Below are positions 9,289-17,032 of a stretch of 64,000 bases of DNA, in pieces. The stretch is from Bacteroidota bacterium. Its GTDB lineage: Bacteria; Bacteroidota; Bacteroidia; Chitinophagales; JADJOU01. A program made the position numbers and the translations under genes. The stretch is taken from contig JADJOU010000005.1 of NCBI GenBank assembly GCA_016713645.1, positions 62,001 to 126,000 on the forward strand. The letters run 5' to 3'. Position 1 is the stretch's first letter, and each line of letters starts with the position of its first letter. The notes under the pieces were generated by a model. The model ran no database searches. It saw only the letters and a list, made by a program, of their open reading frames with translations, and was not told the origin of the DNA.

Positions 9289-10830
9289 TTATCTCTTTTT
9301 TTGAATAATTATCTCTTGGCCTATCTTAATGTTTAAGTCATCGCCCATCATATTGTTTTCTTTCAACTCACTGAGTGAAACGCTGTATTTTCTCGCTATG
9401 CTAAACAATGTCTCCCCTTGACCTACAATATGCGTGATATCTCCAGGCTTTACAATCGAATTCGTAGAAATTGCTTTTGATTTAACACTTGAATTCGTAT
9501 CGCTTGTCGTCTTAATAAAGATTGGAGTCTTTGGGGAATTGTCTGATGGATTGCTTTCAAATACTTCCTTTTTCTCCTCTATTTTCTCTTCCAATTTTAT
9601 TTCCTGCTTTTCTCTCTCTTCTTGCTCTAGACGCTCTATCTCCTTCTTTCGCGATTCTTTATTCTTTTGAAATTTCTCTTGCTCTTTTTTCAATTTATTG
9701 ATTTGATATTCCATCTCCGCCAATTTGATTTCCTCATCCTTATTCTTATTTTTCAATTGCTCTATCTGCAATCGATATCGCTGTTCTACAACTGCTTTTT
9801 CGATACCAGATCTTCTGCGCATCTCCAATTGCTTTCTCTTTTCAATCAATGAATCACGCTCTTGAATGACCTCGTAATAAGTCCGCACTTTTGGAGCGGT
9901 ATCTCTCTCGTACCTCAAGTATATCATCTCACCTACCATAGGCTGCATGTATTTCTCCATGAGATTTAAATCATAAATTCTCTGCAATTTTACACCGTAC
10001 ATCTGCGCCAATTGAAACATGGACTCCCCTGTTTTAACTTTATGAAAATCAACTTGACCTTCGTTTTCTTTCTTCTCTAAGAAAAAGTACATGCCTGTAT
10101 CGAGCATTTCTTCGCTAATGATATCATTGTATTTATACAATTTAGAAACCGAGATATTGTGTTTAAATGATAATTCAGCTACATTAAATCCCTTCTTAAT
10201 TTTTACGCATTTTCTCCCATTGACAATCAAGATTTCCTCTTCGACGGGTTTGTTTGTTAGGGTGTCTTTCTTTATAACTTTCTGATTGCTCTGCGCATTT
10301 GCTATTTCTTCTGGCCGAGGATCAGGATACATATCGTATTCATACAAATCAAAATCTTCTATAGACAGAATCAACATTTCAGGGTATTTTGGATTGGTGG
10401 CATAGCCCGCTGCTTTCAATCCTCTTGCCCAGCCAACATAGTCGGTTCTATCTAATTCAAACAACCCAGCATACCTGCTTCTCGTGCGCAAGAAAAGTGA
10501 GTGGTCTCGATAAGACTCTAAAACAGTAGGGTAAACTCTAAAACACTCTTGGATACTATCATCATCGTGGTAGTACTTCAATCCTTCCCAACCTTTGTGG
10601 CATTTAATTCCAAAGTGATTGTTCGCAAATTTTGCCAAGTCCGAATTCCCAGAACCTGACTCCAAGATGCCCTGTGCCAAGGTGATACTCGCGGGAATCC
10701 CATATTCATACATCTCTAGAACCGCCCATTTTGCATAAGCACTTATATATGCTTCCCGCGACATATTTTGTGCATGCGCTTTATCAAATGCAAACAAGCC
10801 AATAATTGCGATTAGAATCGTTTTCTTCAT
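9289..10830 (-). CDS. Exported glucosaminidase with LysM domains
   Basis: A 513-residue periplasmic or surface peptidoglycan hydrolase. It starts with a signal peptide (MKKTILIAIIGLFAFDKAHA), then a GH73-type mannosyl-glycoprotein endo-beta-N-acetylglucosaminidase domain (about residues 25-165) with AQGILESGSGNSDLA containing the catalytic Glu. LysM-like segments follow (near residues 210-255, 263-305 and a clear C-terminal one, GDITHIVGQGETLFSIARKY). A long Lys/Glu-rich coiled coil (about 330-420) and a Ser/Thr linker lie between them. It should cleave the glycan backbone during growth or separation. hisS follows immediately. A promoter box lies only four bases before its ATG, suggesting a leaderless message. 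Confidence 0.88.
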   Translation of the reverse strand: MKKTILIAIIGLFAFDKAHAQNMSREAYISAYAKWAVLEMYEYGIPASITLAQGILESGSGNSDLAKFANNHFGIKCHKGWEGLKYYHDDDSIQECFRVYPTVLESYRDHSLFLRTRSRYAGLFELDRTDYVGWARGLKAAGYATNPKYPEMLILSIEDFDLYEYDMYPDPRPEEIANAQSNQKVIKKDTLTNKPVEEEILIVNGRKCVKIKKGFNVAELSFKHNISVSKLYKYNDIISEEMLDTGMYFFLEKKENEGQVDFHKVKTGESMFQLAQMYGVKLQRIYDLNLMEKYMQPMVGEMIYLRYERDTAPKVRTYYEVIQERDSLIEKRKQLEMRRRSGIEKAVVEQRYRLQIEQLKNKNKDEEIKLAEMEYQINKLKKEQEKFQKNKESRKKEIERLEQEEREKQEIKLEEKIEEKKEVFESNPSDNSPKTPIFIKTTSDTNSSVKSKAISTNSIVKPGDITHIVGQGETLFSIARKYSVSLSELKENNMMGDDLNIKIGQEIIIQKKR

Positions 10831-10834
10831 GGTC

Positions 10835-10862
10835 CAAACCTACATATTTTTTTTTATTCCAA
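10835..10862 (-). promoter_or_regulatory. Promoter of the LysM glucosaminidase-hisS operon, possibly leaderless
   Basis: On the minus strand TAGGTTTG (10842-10835) is preceded by TTG (10862-10860) with 17 bases between, fitting the Bacteroidota consensus. The -7 box ends four bases before the ATG at 10830, so transcription would start at or within a base or two of the start codon. Confidence 0.5.
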
Positions 10863-10974
10863 TGAATACAAGGTCTATAATCAAGCCATTTTATCCAATC
10901 AATTTTGCACCATCTGTCAATTCCATGTGGATAAATGGCCGATTAAGAATTTAATCCCTTACCTTTATCGCCCT

Positions 10975-12015
10975 ATGAAAGCCAATATTAGAAATTTATC
11001 CTTGGATGAAATCAGCCAAATTTTAATCGCTCAGGGCGAATCAAAATTCAGGGCTAAGCAAGTTTATGAATGGATATGGCAAAAGTCTGCCACAGATTTT
11101 TCTGACATGACGAATCTATCTAAAGACCTTCGCGATAAGCTTTCTGAGGGATTTGAATTCAAAGAGATCAGCGAACATATGATTCAAAAAAGTTCGGATG
11201 GCACCATAAAAATTGGATTTAAAACCTTTGACAATCGCGATATTGAAGGGGTGATGATTCCCATGGAAGAGCGCATGACAGCTTGTGTTAGTAGTCAAGT
11301 AGGCTGCTCATTGGCTTGTGCATTTTGTGCCACTGGATTTCTTAAACGAGAACGCAATTTGGACTTTTATGAGATCTACGACCAAGTAGTCTCTTTAAAT
11401 AAAATGGCATTGGCAGAATACGGCAAACCCTTATCCAATATCGTCTATATGGGTATGGGCGAACCGCTGTTGAATTACGAAAATGTTGTCAGAAGTATTC
11501 GCATGATCAATTCTCCGATTGGCTTACAAATGTCTGCAAAGCGAATCACCGTAAGTACTTCAGGCATCGTCAGGGGAATCAAGAAACTCGCTGATGAGGG
11601 TTTAAATATCAATCTCGCCCTTTCGCTGCATGCACCTAATAATGAAAAGCGCAATGAGATTATGGATATCAACAATTCCAATCCGATTGAAGAACTCATT
11701 CCCGCCATGAATTATTTTTTTGAAAAAACGGGCAATAGAATCACCTTTGAATACATCTTGTTTGACAAGTTCAATGACACCATGCAAGATGCGAGAGAGC
11801 TCGCCGTTTTGTGCAAAAAAGTGCCTTGTTTTGTCAACTTGATTGAATACAATAAAGTCGAAGGAGTTGAATATTCTAAATCCAAAAATGAAAATCGCGA
11901 TGCCTTCTTTCACTATTTGAGGGAAAATGGAATCCCTAGCGTGGTGCGCAGAAGCAGGGGAAAAGACATCGATGCCGCATGCGGACAATTGGCCAATAAA
12001 ATCAAAGATTTATAA
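10975..12015 (+). CDS. rlmN: Dual-specificity RNA methyltransferase RlmN
   Basis: Radical SAM enzyme that methylates C2 of adenosine 2503 in 23S rRNA and of A37 in some tRNAs. Counting from ATG 10975 (346 residues), the [4Fe-4S] cysteines are C111, C115 and C118 in VGCSLACAFC. The mechanistic cysteines are C104 (TACVSSQ) and C336 (DAACGQL). YMGMGEPLLN and LALSLHAPN are further family motifs. A GTG at 10927 would add 16 residues, but the ATG start gives the usual length. It is divergent from the LysM gene. Confidence 0.93.
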   Translation: MKANIRNLSLDEISQILIAQGESKFRAKQVYEWIWQKSATDFSDMTNLSKDLRDKLSEGFEFKEISEHMIQKSSDGTIKIGFKTFDNRDIEGVMIPMEERMTACVSSQVGCSLACAFCATGFLKRERNLDFYEIYDQVVSLNKMALAEYGKPLSNIVYMGMGEPLLNYENVVRSIRMINSPIGLQMSAKRITVSTSGIVRGIKKLADEGLNINLALSLHAPNNEKRNEIMDINNSNPIEELIPAMNYFFEKTGNRITFEYILFDKFNDTMQDARELAVLCKKVPCFVNLIEYNKVEGVEYSKSKNENRDAFFHYLRENGIPSVVRRSRGKDIDAACGQLANKIKDL

Positions 12016-12053
12016 GTAGCAAACGCTATTTTTTAGGAATATCAATAAACATA

Positions 12054-13022
12054 TTATTGACGGCGTAATCCCGCCCATACTCCCAACCCTCCTTTGATAT
12101 TGGACTTTATCTTCAATGGCGTTGCAAATGGGCTATCTCCTCTATCACTCTCTAATGAGCTCCAGAAATCATAGGTTTGCTTATCGATATTGGTCCACTT
12201 GATTTGCACTTTATCTCCTCTCCAAAAATATGAATAGGCCTCTCTAATACTATCGCGCCTAGCTTGTCCTCGCTCAATCGGCAAATTCACATTTGAGCCC
12301 ACCCACAATTTATCATCCCATACAGATCGTGACCTCGGCAACAAAAATGCGCCACTATTTCGCTTTGTCCAATAGCGCACAAAATTCCCAAAAGTATCTG
12401 GCACGCTCAAGCTTATATAAACAGTCACTAAGGAATCATTTTGAGGATTGGGGTGTGGCTTAAAACTCAAGCCATTGGGGCGAATCAAACTGGGAATGCG
12501 CGTGGTGGACGTTAAGTGGAAAGTATCCAATTTTATATCCAAACTATAGGACATGTTTTCTTTGCCGAGCATAGACCCCGATCCAGAAGTATAAAATGTA
12601 AAAATATCTGGAATGCTATAGAAACATATATTGGGAAATAAGGCCAAACTATCCCCATATTTCTCTACGCTATCTCTATTGTAATTCAAACCAAATAGTC
12701 GATAGATATTGACTTTTTGATCTGCAGATAAAAGAGGCAAAAACTCTTTGATACAAAATTCTTGCAATTGAACCTCCTGACCAGTTTGAGATTTGACGCT
12801 CATCGCAGCATTGTGCACAAAAAATGAAGCAATATCATTGAGGTTATAATCTCCGTAATAGGGAAAATTCTTTGACAAAAAAACAATAGGCGGTGCATCG
12901 GTTTCAATACTTCCCTCTACAATCAGTTGATTAGCGGGAATGGGCAAGTTTTCGAGAATAATATCCTCACTGTATGAAACCAATAAAACAGCAATTGCTA
13001 TGATATAAATTTTCATTATCAA
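12054..13022 (-). CDS. DUF4249 family exported protein lacking the expected lipobox cysteine
   Basis: A 322-residue protein of the DUF4249 family, which in Bacteroidota usually consists of outer-membrane-associated lipoproteins encoded near TonB-dependent receptors. The N-terminus IAVLLVSYSEDIILENLPIP matches the family, followed by the beta-rich part LIVEGSIETDAPPIVFLSKN. The position where the lipobox Cys is expected is Tyr (codon TAC; TGC would be Cys), so as written it cannot be lipidated. No TonB receptor is adjacent. It follows serS on the same strand, about 50 bases after the repaired serS stop. Function unknown. Confidence 0.75.
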   Translation of the reverse strand: MIMKIYIIAIAVLLVSYSEDIILENLPIPANQLIVEGSIETDAPPIVFLSKNFPYYGDYNLNDIASFFVHNAAMSVKSQTGQEVQLQEFCIKEFLPLLSADQKVNIYRLFGLNYNRDSVEKYGDSLALFPNICFYSIPDIFTFYTSGSGSMLGKENMSYSLDIKLDTFHLTSTTRIPSLIRPNGLSFKPHPNPQNDSLVTVYISLSVPDTFGNFVRYWTKRNSGAFLLPRSRSVWDDKLWVGSNVNLPIERGQARRDSIREAYSYFWRGDKVQIKWTNIDKQTYDFWSSLESDRGDSPFATPLKIKSNIKGGLGVWAGLRRQ

Positions 13023-13139
13023 AAAAAATTAAGGTTCCCTTTCTTCATAAAATATATAATATGCGCAAGTTACCTATACGATAAAATCAAAGCCCGTATA
13101 TTTCCTTAATGCTTCTGGAATTCTTATTCCTTCAGGTGT

Positions 13140-14081
13140 TTAATGATTTTCTAGAATTGATGCAACGATGCGCGGAAGAGCAAGTGCGCTTCCATTCAAA
13201 GTATGCGCCAATTGGGTCTTTCCATCCTTTCCCTTAAATCGAACCTTCAATCGATTGGCTTGATAGGTCTCAAAATTTGACACAGAACTCACCTCTAACC
13301 ATCTCTTCTGAGCAGCTGAGAATACCTCTAAATCATAGGTCATCGAAGAAGAGAAAGTCATGTCACCACCACATAATCTCAATACTCGATAGGGCAATTC
13401 CAATTTAACCAAGAGCGATTCGACATAAGAGAGCATTTGCTCTAATACTTCATAGGATTGATCTGGATGGGCAATTTGAACAATTTCCACTTTGTCGAAT
13501 TGATGTACGCGATTCAATCCCCTGACATCCTTGCCATAAGAACCCGCCTCCCTTCTGAAACAAGGGGAATAGCCTGTCATCATGATGGGAAAATCCGTCT
13601 CTTGAACAATTACATCGCGGTAGATATTGGTAATAGGCACTTCTGCCGTCGGAATTAAATAAAACTCATCTTGGGTATAATACATCTGCCCCTCTTTGTC
13701 AGGAATTTGCCCAGTAGCAAATGCGCTGTCTCTGTTTACCATATAAGGCGGAACAACTTCACCATAACCTTGGTCAGTGGCATGATCTAAGAAAAAATTG
13801 ATCAATGCCCTTTGCAGTTTTGCCCCTTGCCGCGTATAGACAGGAAATCCCGCACCGGTAATTTTTACTCCTAAATCTAAGTCAAACAATTTATACTTGG
13901 TCGCCAAATCCCAGTGAGCGAGTGCATTTTCAGGTAATTCCGGTATATCTCCATAGCTGCGCACGATTTCATTCTCTTCAGGCGTTTTTCCTTTGGGAAC
14001 AAGATGATACGGCAAATTGGGCACTGTAACCAATTTGTCTTCTAATGCTATTTCCACTTCTTTTAATGATTGACTGAGCAA
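13140..14081 (-). CDS. serS: Seryl-tRNA synthetase, main (catalytic) fragment
   Basis: Charges tRNA-Ser. This 313-residue frame covers the end of the tRNA-binding arm and the class II catalytic domain: HWDLATKYKLFDLDLGVKIT, GYGEVVPPYMVN, FRREAGSYGKDVRGLNRVHQ (motif 2) and TLNGSALALPRIVASILENH (motif 3). It stops at a TAA at 13140-13142, but the same frame then reads TPEGIRIPEALRKYTGFDF to a TAG at 13074-13076, the normal SerRS C-terminus. The TAA therefore replaces a codon such as CAA. The Met at 14081 is internal. Confidence 0.92.
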   Translation of the reverse strand: MLSQSLKEVEIALEDKLVTVPNLPYHLVPKGKTPEENEIVRSYGDIPELPENALAHWDLATKYKLFDLDLGVKITGAGFPVYTRQGAKLQRALINFFLDHATDQGYGEVVPPYMVNRDSAFATGQIPDKEGQMYYTQDEFYLIPTAEVPITNIYRDVIVQETDFPIMMTGYSPCFRREAGSYGKDVRGLNRVHQFDKVEIVQIAHPDQSYEVLEQMLSYVESLLVKLELPYRVLRLCGGDMTFSSSMTYDLEVFSAAQKRWLEVSSVSNFETYQANRLKVRFKGKDGKTQLAHTLNGSALALPRIVASILENH

Positions 14082-14147
14082 AGCAGTGCGGTCTTTTAGC
14101 GATGATGCTCTCTTTTAGGGGCATCTGCTTCCGCTTTCTTCCCTTGC

Positions 14148-14342
14148 TTAAATAAATCCCCTATTTGCTTTGAAATTTGATTTGATTCTGGAAAGAATAT
14201 CATCCAATGATTTTTGGATTGATTTGCGCTGATCATCTAATTGAACAATCTCATCAATGACTTCCATCGGTTTGAAGTTTTTCACCGCCAACCGCTCCTT
14301 TACAAAATCTATTTGCTCTCTAATCTTTGCTACTTGTAACAT
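14148..14342 (-). CDS. serS: Seryl-tRNA synthetase, N-terminal fragment
   Basis: The start MLQVAKIREQIDFVKERLAV is the beginning of the long antiparallel coiled-coil arm of SerRS. The frame is lost at an extra base in a GG pair (14190-14191). With one G removed the protein continues LSESNQISKQIGDLFKQGKK, the usual sequence here. A second break follows at 14109-14114, where a GA dinucleotide appears to be added. Removing it restores KRASSLKDRTALLSQS and joins the main fragment. Repaired extent is 13074-14342, about 421 residues. Confidence 0.85.
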   Translation of the reverse strand: MLQVAKIREQIDFVKERLAVKNFKPMEVIDEIVQLDDQRKSIQKSLDDILSRIKSNFKANRGFI

Positions 14343-14438
14343 GTATTTAACTTACTATTTAATTATTTTCGTCTAATTTATTGCACAAATCTAATAATAT
14401 AAACTCATTTAAACCGCGCATCTCACACAATTCTGGCT

Positions 14439-14468
14439 AAAAAAAAAGAGAGCCACACGGGCTCTCTT
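14439..14468 (-). terminator. Rho-independent terminator of rpsA
   Basis: On the minus strand AAGAGAGCC pairs with GGCTCTCTT (9 bp stem, short loop) and runs into a T tract of about ten. It sits 24 bases after the rpsA stop. Confidence 0.85.
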
Positions 14469-14491
14469 ATTAATTCTAGAATAAATTCTGA

Positions 14492-15649
14492 CTAGTTTTT
14501 ATCCATTTTTTCCTTCAATTTAGCCAAAGCGTCGATATCTCCAAGCGTTGTTTTCTCTTGTGAAGAATTGATTTTGGTAATCGCTTTTTTAGCTTTTTCG
14601 CCTTCTGCTTTTTTCTCGCTGATGACTGCCTTTTTCTCCTCGTTTTTAACATCTTCAAATATTCTCGTATGAGAAACGATAATTCTCTTCTCGTTTCTAT
14701 CAAATTCCAATATTTTGAATTCTAATTTCTCATCAACATTTACAGAGCTTCCATCTTCTTTCTTTGCATGGCGAGCAGGAGCGTAAGCCTCTAAGCCGTA
14801 TTGCAACATCACTTCTGCACCTTTGTCATCTCTCTTGGTTACAGTTGCCTCATGAACTGAACCTACAGGGAATACATTTTCGAAAGTATCCCATGGATCT
14901 TCTTCAATTTGCTTATGACCCAAAGACATTTTGCGGCTTTCCAAATCAAAATCCAAGACAACAACATCTAAGTCATTACCTACTTTACAGAATTCTGATG
15001 GGTGACCGTAACGCTTAATCCAAGATAAATCAGAGATATGAACCATACCGCCAACACCTTCGCTCAATTCAACAAATACTCCATATGGCGTGATATTCTT
15101 AACCAATCCTTTGTGACGAGTACCTATAGCAAATTTCTCTGCGATAGTTGTCCAAGGATCTTCTTGCAATTGTTTCAAAGAAAGAGACATTTTGCGCTCA
15201 TCTTTGTCAATCGTCATCACCTTTGCTTTGTGAACTTCACCTACTTTGAAGAAGTCACGGCTATTGATGCCTTGGTTGCTCCAAGATACTTCAGATACGT
15301 GTACCAAACCTTCGATTCCCGGAGAAATCTCGATGAAAGCACCATAATCTTCTACATTGACTACTTTGCCTTCTACAACAGAACCAACTTGGATACTTGG
15401 AGAAAGTGCCTCCCATGGATGTGGAGTCAATTGTTTCAAGCCCAATGAAATTCTCTTCTTCTCGTCATCAAATTCCAATACAACGACATTGATTTTTTCA
15501 TTCACTTTCAATACCTCATTTGGATGGTTGATTCTACCCCATGAAATATCTGTGATATAGAGCAATCCATCGATGCCTCCCAAGTCCATAAATGCTCCGA
15601 AATCAGTAATATTCTTCAAAGTTCCTTCGAGTACTTGACCTTTTTCCAA
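14492..15649 (-). CDS. rpsA: 30S ribosomal protein S1, C-terminal fragment
   Basis: This 385-residue frame contains four S1 RNA-binding domains, each opening with the pattern G-x-V-x-x-G-x-V: EGTLKNITDFGAFMDLGG, EGKVVNVEDYGAFIEISPG, KGLVKNITPYGVFVELSEG and a more divergent fourth (EATVTKRDDKGAEVML). A charged Lys/Glu-rich tail follows. It joins the N-terminal part after removal of one base at 15656-15657 (plus-strand GG), giving IIGQLEKGQVLEGTLKN. Confidence 0.92.
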   Translation of the reverse strand: MEKGQVLEGTLKNITDFGAFMDLGGIDGLLYITDISWGRINHPNEVLKVNEKINVVVLEFDDEKKRISLGLKQLTPHPWEALSPSIQVGSVVEGKVVNVEDYGAFIEISPGIEGLVHVSEVSWSNQGINSRDFFKVGEVHKAKVMTIDKDERKMSLSLKQLQEDPWTTIAEKFAIGTRHKGLVKNITPYGVFVELSEGVGGMVHISDLSWIKRYGHPSEFCKVGNDLDVVVLDFDLESRKMSLGHKQIEEDPWDTFENVFPVGSVHEATVTKRDDKGAEVMLQYGLEAYAPARHAKKEDGSSVNVDEKLEFKILEFDRNEKRIIVSHTRIFEDVKNEEKKAVISEKKAEGEKAKKAITKINSSQEKTTLGDIDALAKLKEKMDKN

Positions 15650-16307
15650 TTGACCGGATAATTGCAGCTCTTTGACCTTCTAAGTCAGCCTCAATAATCG
15701 CTTTGTGAGAAACAACTGCATTCTTAATTTGCTCGTTGATCTTAACCACTTTGAACTCCATCGTTTTACCGACGAATTGATCATAATCCGTAATTGGCTT
15801 AACGTCAATTTGAGATCCTGGTAAGAACGTCTCTAATCCGAATACATTTGCAATCAAACCACCTTTTGTCTTGCTGGTAATTAAACCAGTGACGATGATA
15901 TTTTGCTCATGAGCAGAAACAATTTGCTCCCATGCTCTCTTCAATTTAGCATTCTTTCTTGAAAGAAGTAAGTGTCCTTTTTTGTCTTCTTTAGACATTA
16001 CAAATACCTCATAAGTCTGACCTATAGCCAAATCTTCGATATCTCTAAACTCTGAAGTTGGGACTAAACCATCCGATTTAAATCCTACACTCAATACAAC
16101 ATCAGTAGAAGTAATTCCTACGACTGTACCTGTGACAATTTCATTCTCTTCGATTGTTGTGATAGAACCACTATACATGGTATCTAGCTCTGCGTATTGA
16201 TCTTTTGGATAACTGGTTACGTTTCTTTTGCTAACACTCCAGTCAAAATCGTTGTGGGCGGATGTTTTTACAGCTTGCCCTGCTGTCTCTTGCTTTGAAT
16301 TTTCCAA
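15603..16307 (-). CDS. rpsA: 30S ribosomal protein S1, N-terminal fragment
   Basis: S1 helps the 30S subunit bind and unfold messages; in Bacteroidota, where Shine-Dalgarno sites are weak, it is thought to be especially important. This part has a start region rich in Gln/Lys and two S1 domains (ENEIVTGTVVGITSTDVVLS and EQNIIVTGLITSKTKGGLIA). The frame is lost after GQRAAII because of one extra base at 15656-15657. Repaired extent is 14492-16307, about 604 residues, six S1 domains. The gene stands alone between a promoter and a strong terminator. Confidence 0.92.
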   Translation of the reverse strand: MENSKQETAGQAVKTSAHNDFDWSVSKRNVTSYPKDQYAELDTMYSGSITTIEENEIVTGTVVGITSTDVVLSVGFKSDGLVPTSEFRDIEDLAIGQTYEVFVMSKEDKKGHLLLSRKNAKLKRAWEQIVSAHEQNIIVTGLITSKTKGGLIANVFGLETFLPGSQIDVKPITDYDQFVGKTMEFKVVKINEQIKNAVVSHKAIIEADLEGQRAAIIRSIGKRSSTRRNFEEYY

Positions 16308-16373
16308 GATGTTTTGTTTTTAAATTGTTAAAAAATAAATGACCACCTGTTCTCAAATACTGAAAACGGAGGG

Positions 16374-16407
16374 CAAAGATAAGAAATATTCTTGATTATG
16401 AACAAAA
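16374..16407 (-). promoter_or_regulatory. Promoter of rpsA
   Basis: Minus strand: TATCTTTG (16381-16374) with TTTTG (16407-16403) 21 bases upstream, a full match to the Bacteroidota consensus. The leader to the ATG at 16307 is about 60 bases. Confidence 0.65.
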
Positions 16408-16467
16408 TTTCGAGCAATTATTTTCTTGCTGAACCTATTGAAAAGGGCTAAACCAATCTATATGTCA

Positions 16468-16503
16468 TAAAAAAAAAGGCCCCGCAGTTATCTGCGAGGC
16501 CTT
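16468..16503 (-). terminator. Terminator of the giant T9SS cargo gene
   Basis: On the minus strand AAGGCCTCGCAG pairs with CTGCGGGGCCTT (one T-G wobble, four-base loop) and is followed by about ten T. It lies 20 bases after the stop at 16523. Confidence 0.87.
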
Positions 16504-16522
16504 GTGATTTTATTGTTTAGAA

Positions 16523-17032
16523 TTATTCTTTGATCAATTTAGCATTGTGTTCTGTATCACCTACTTTCACTTTGATAAAGTAAGCACCAGCAGCTAAACC
16601 TGGCAATTCAATTCTTCTAGCATTGACGCCTTGAGTTCCTTTCAAGTCAACTGTTTTAACAGTAGCTCCTCCGATATCCGTTACTTTGATCTCAACAGAC
16701 TCATTTGCAGGTAATGTAAATTGAACATTTACATAATCCTTGAATGGATTAGGATTAATCTCTGTAACCACCAATCTATCTGCCGGAGCAAAAGAAACTG
16801 ATTTAATTTCAGAATAAGCGTATTTGCCATCGAAGTCAACTTGTTTGATTCTGCAATAAACCAAAACCTGACCTTTGAAAGCAACATCTTTATCGATGCT
16901 GTTGTACATTCTAACTTCTTTACTATTACCTGCACCTTTCAATGAAGTAACGAATTCAAAGTTTTTGCCGTCAAAGCTTCTCTCTACTTCGAAGCGATCA
17001 TTGTTCTTCTCAGAAGAAGTTGTCCAATCCAA
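16523..17032 (-). CDS. Giant T9SS protein, C-terminal fragment with sorting domain
   Basis: This 169-residue frame begins within the FN3-like segment (DWTTSSEKNNDRFEVERSFD) that often precedes the sorting signal. It ends in a T9SS type A sorting domain: NPNPFKDYVNVQFTLPANES, then IKVTDIGGATVKTVDL and a terminal GAYFIKVKVGDTEHNAKLIK strand. This domain directs export through the outer membrane by the T9SS and is normally cleaved. It rejoins the previous fragment if the T run at 17043-17046 (plus strand) has five instead of four bases. Confidence 0.85.
   Translation of the reverse strand: MDWTTSSEKNNDRFEVERSFDGKNFEFVTSLKGAGNSKEVRMYNSIDKDVAFKGQVLVYCRIKQVDFDGKYAYSEIKSVSFAPADRLVVTEINPNPFKDYVNVQFTLPANESVEIKVTDIGGATVKTVDLKGTQGVNARRIELPGLAAGAYFIKVKVGDTEHNAKLIKE

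Noticed and set aside
11602..11988. Minus-strand frame of 128 residues inside rlmN
   Set aside because: Opposite a well conserved radical SAM gene; shadow.
15038..15448. Plus-strand frame of 136 residues inside rpsA
   Set aside because: Lies opposite S1 domains that are clearly coding; no family features.
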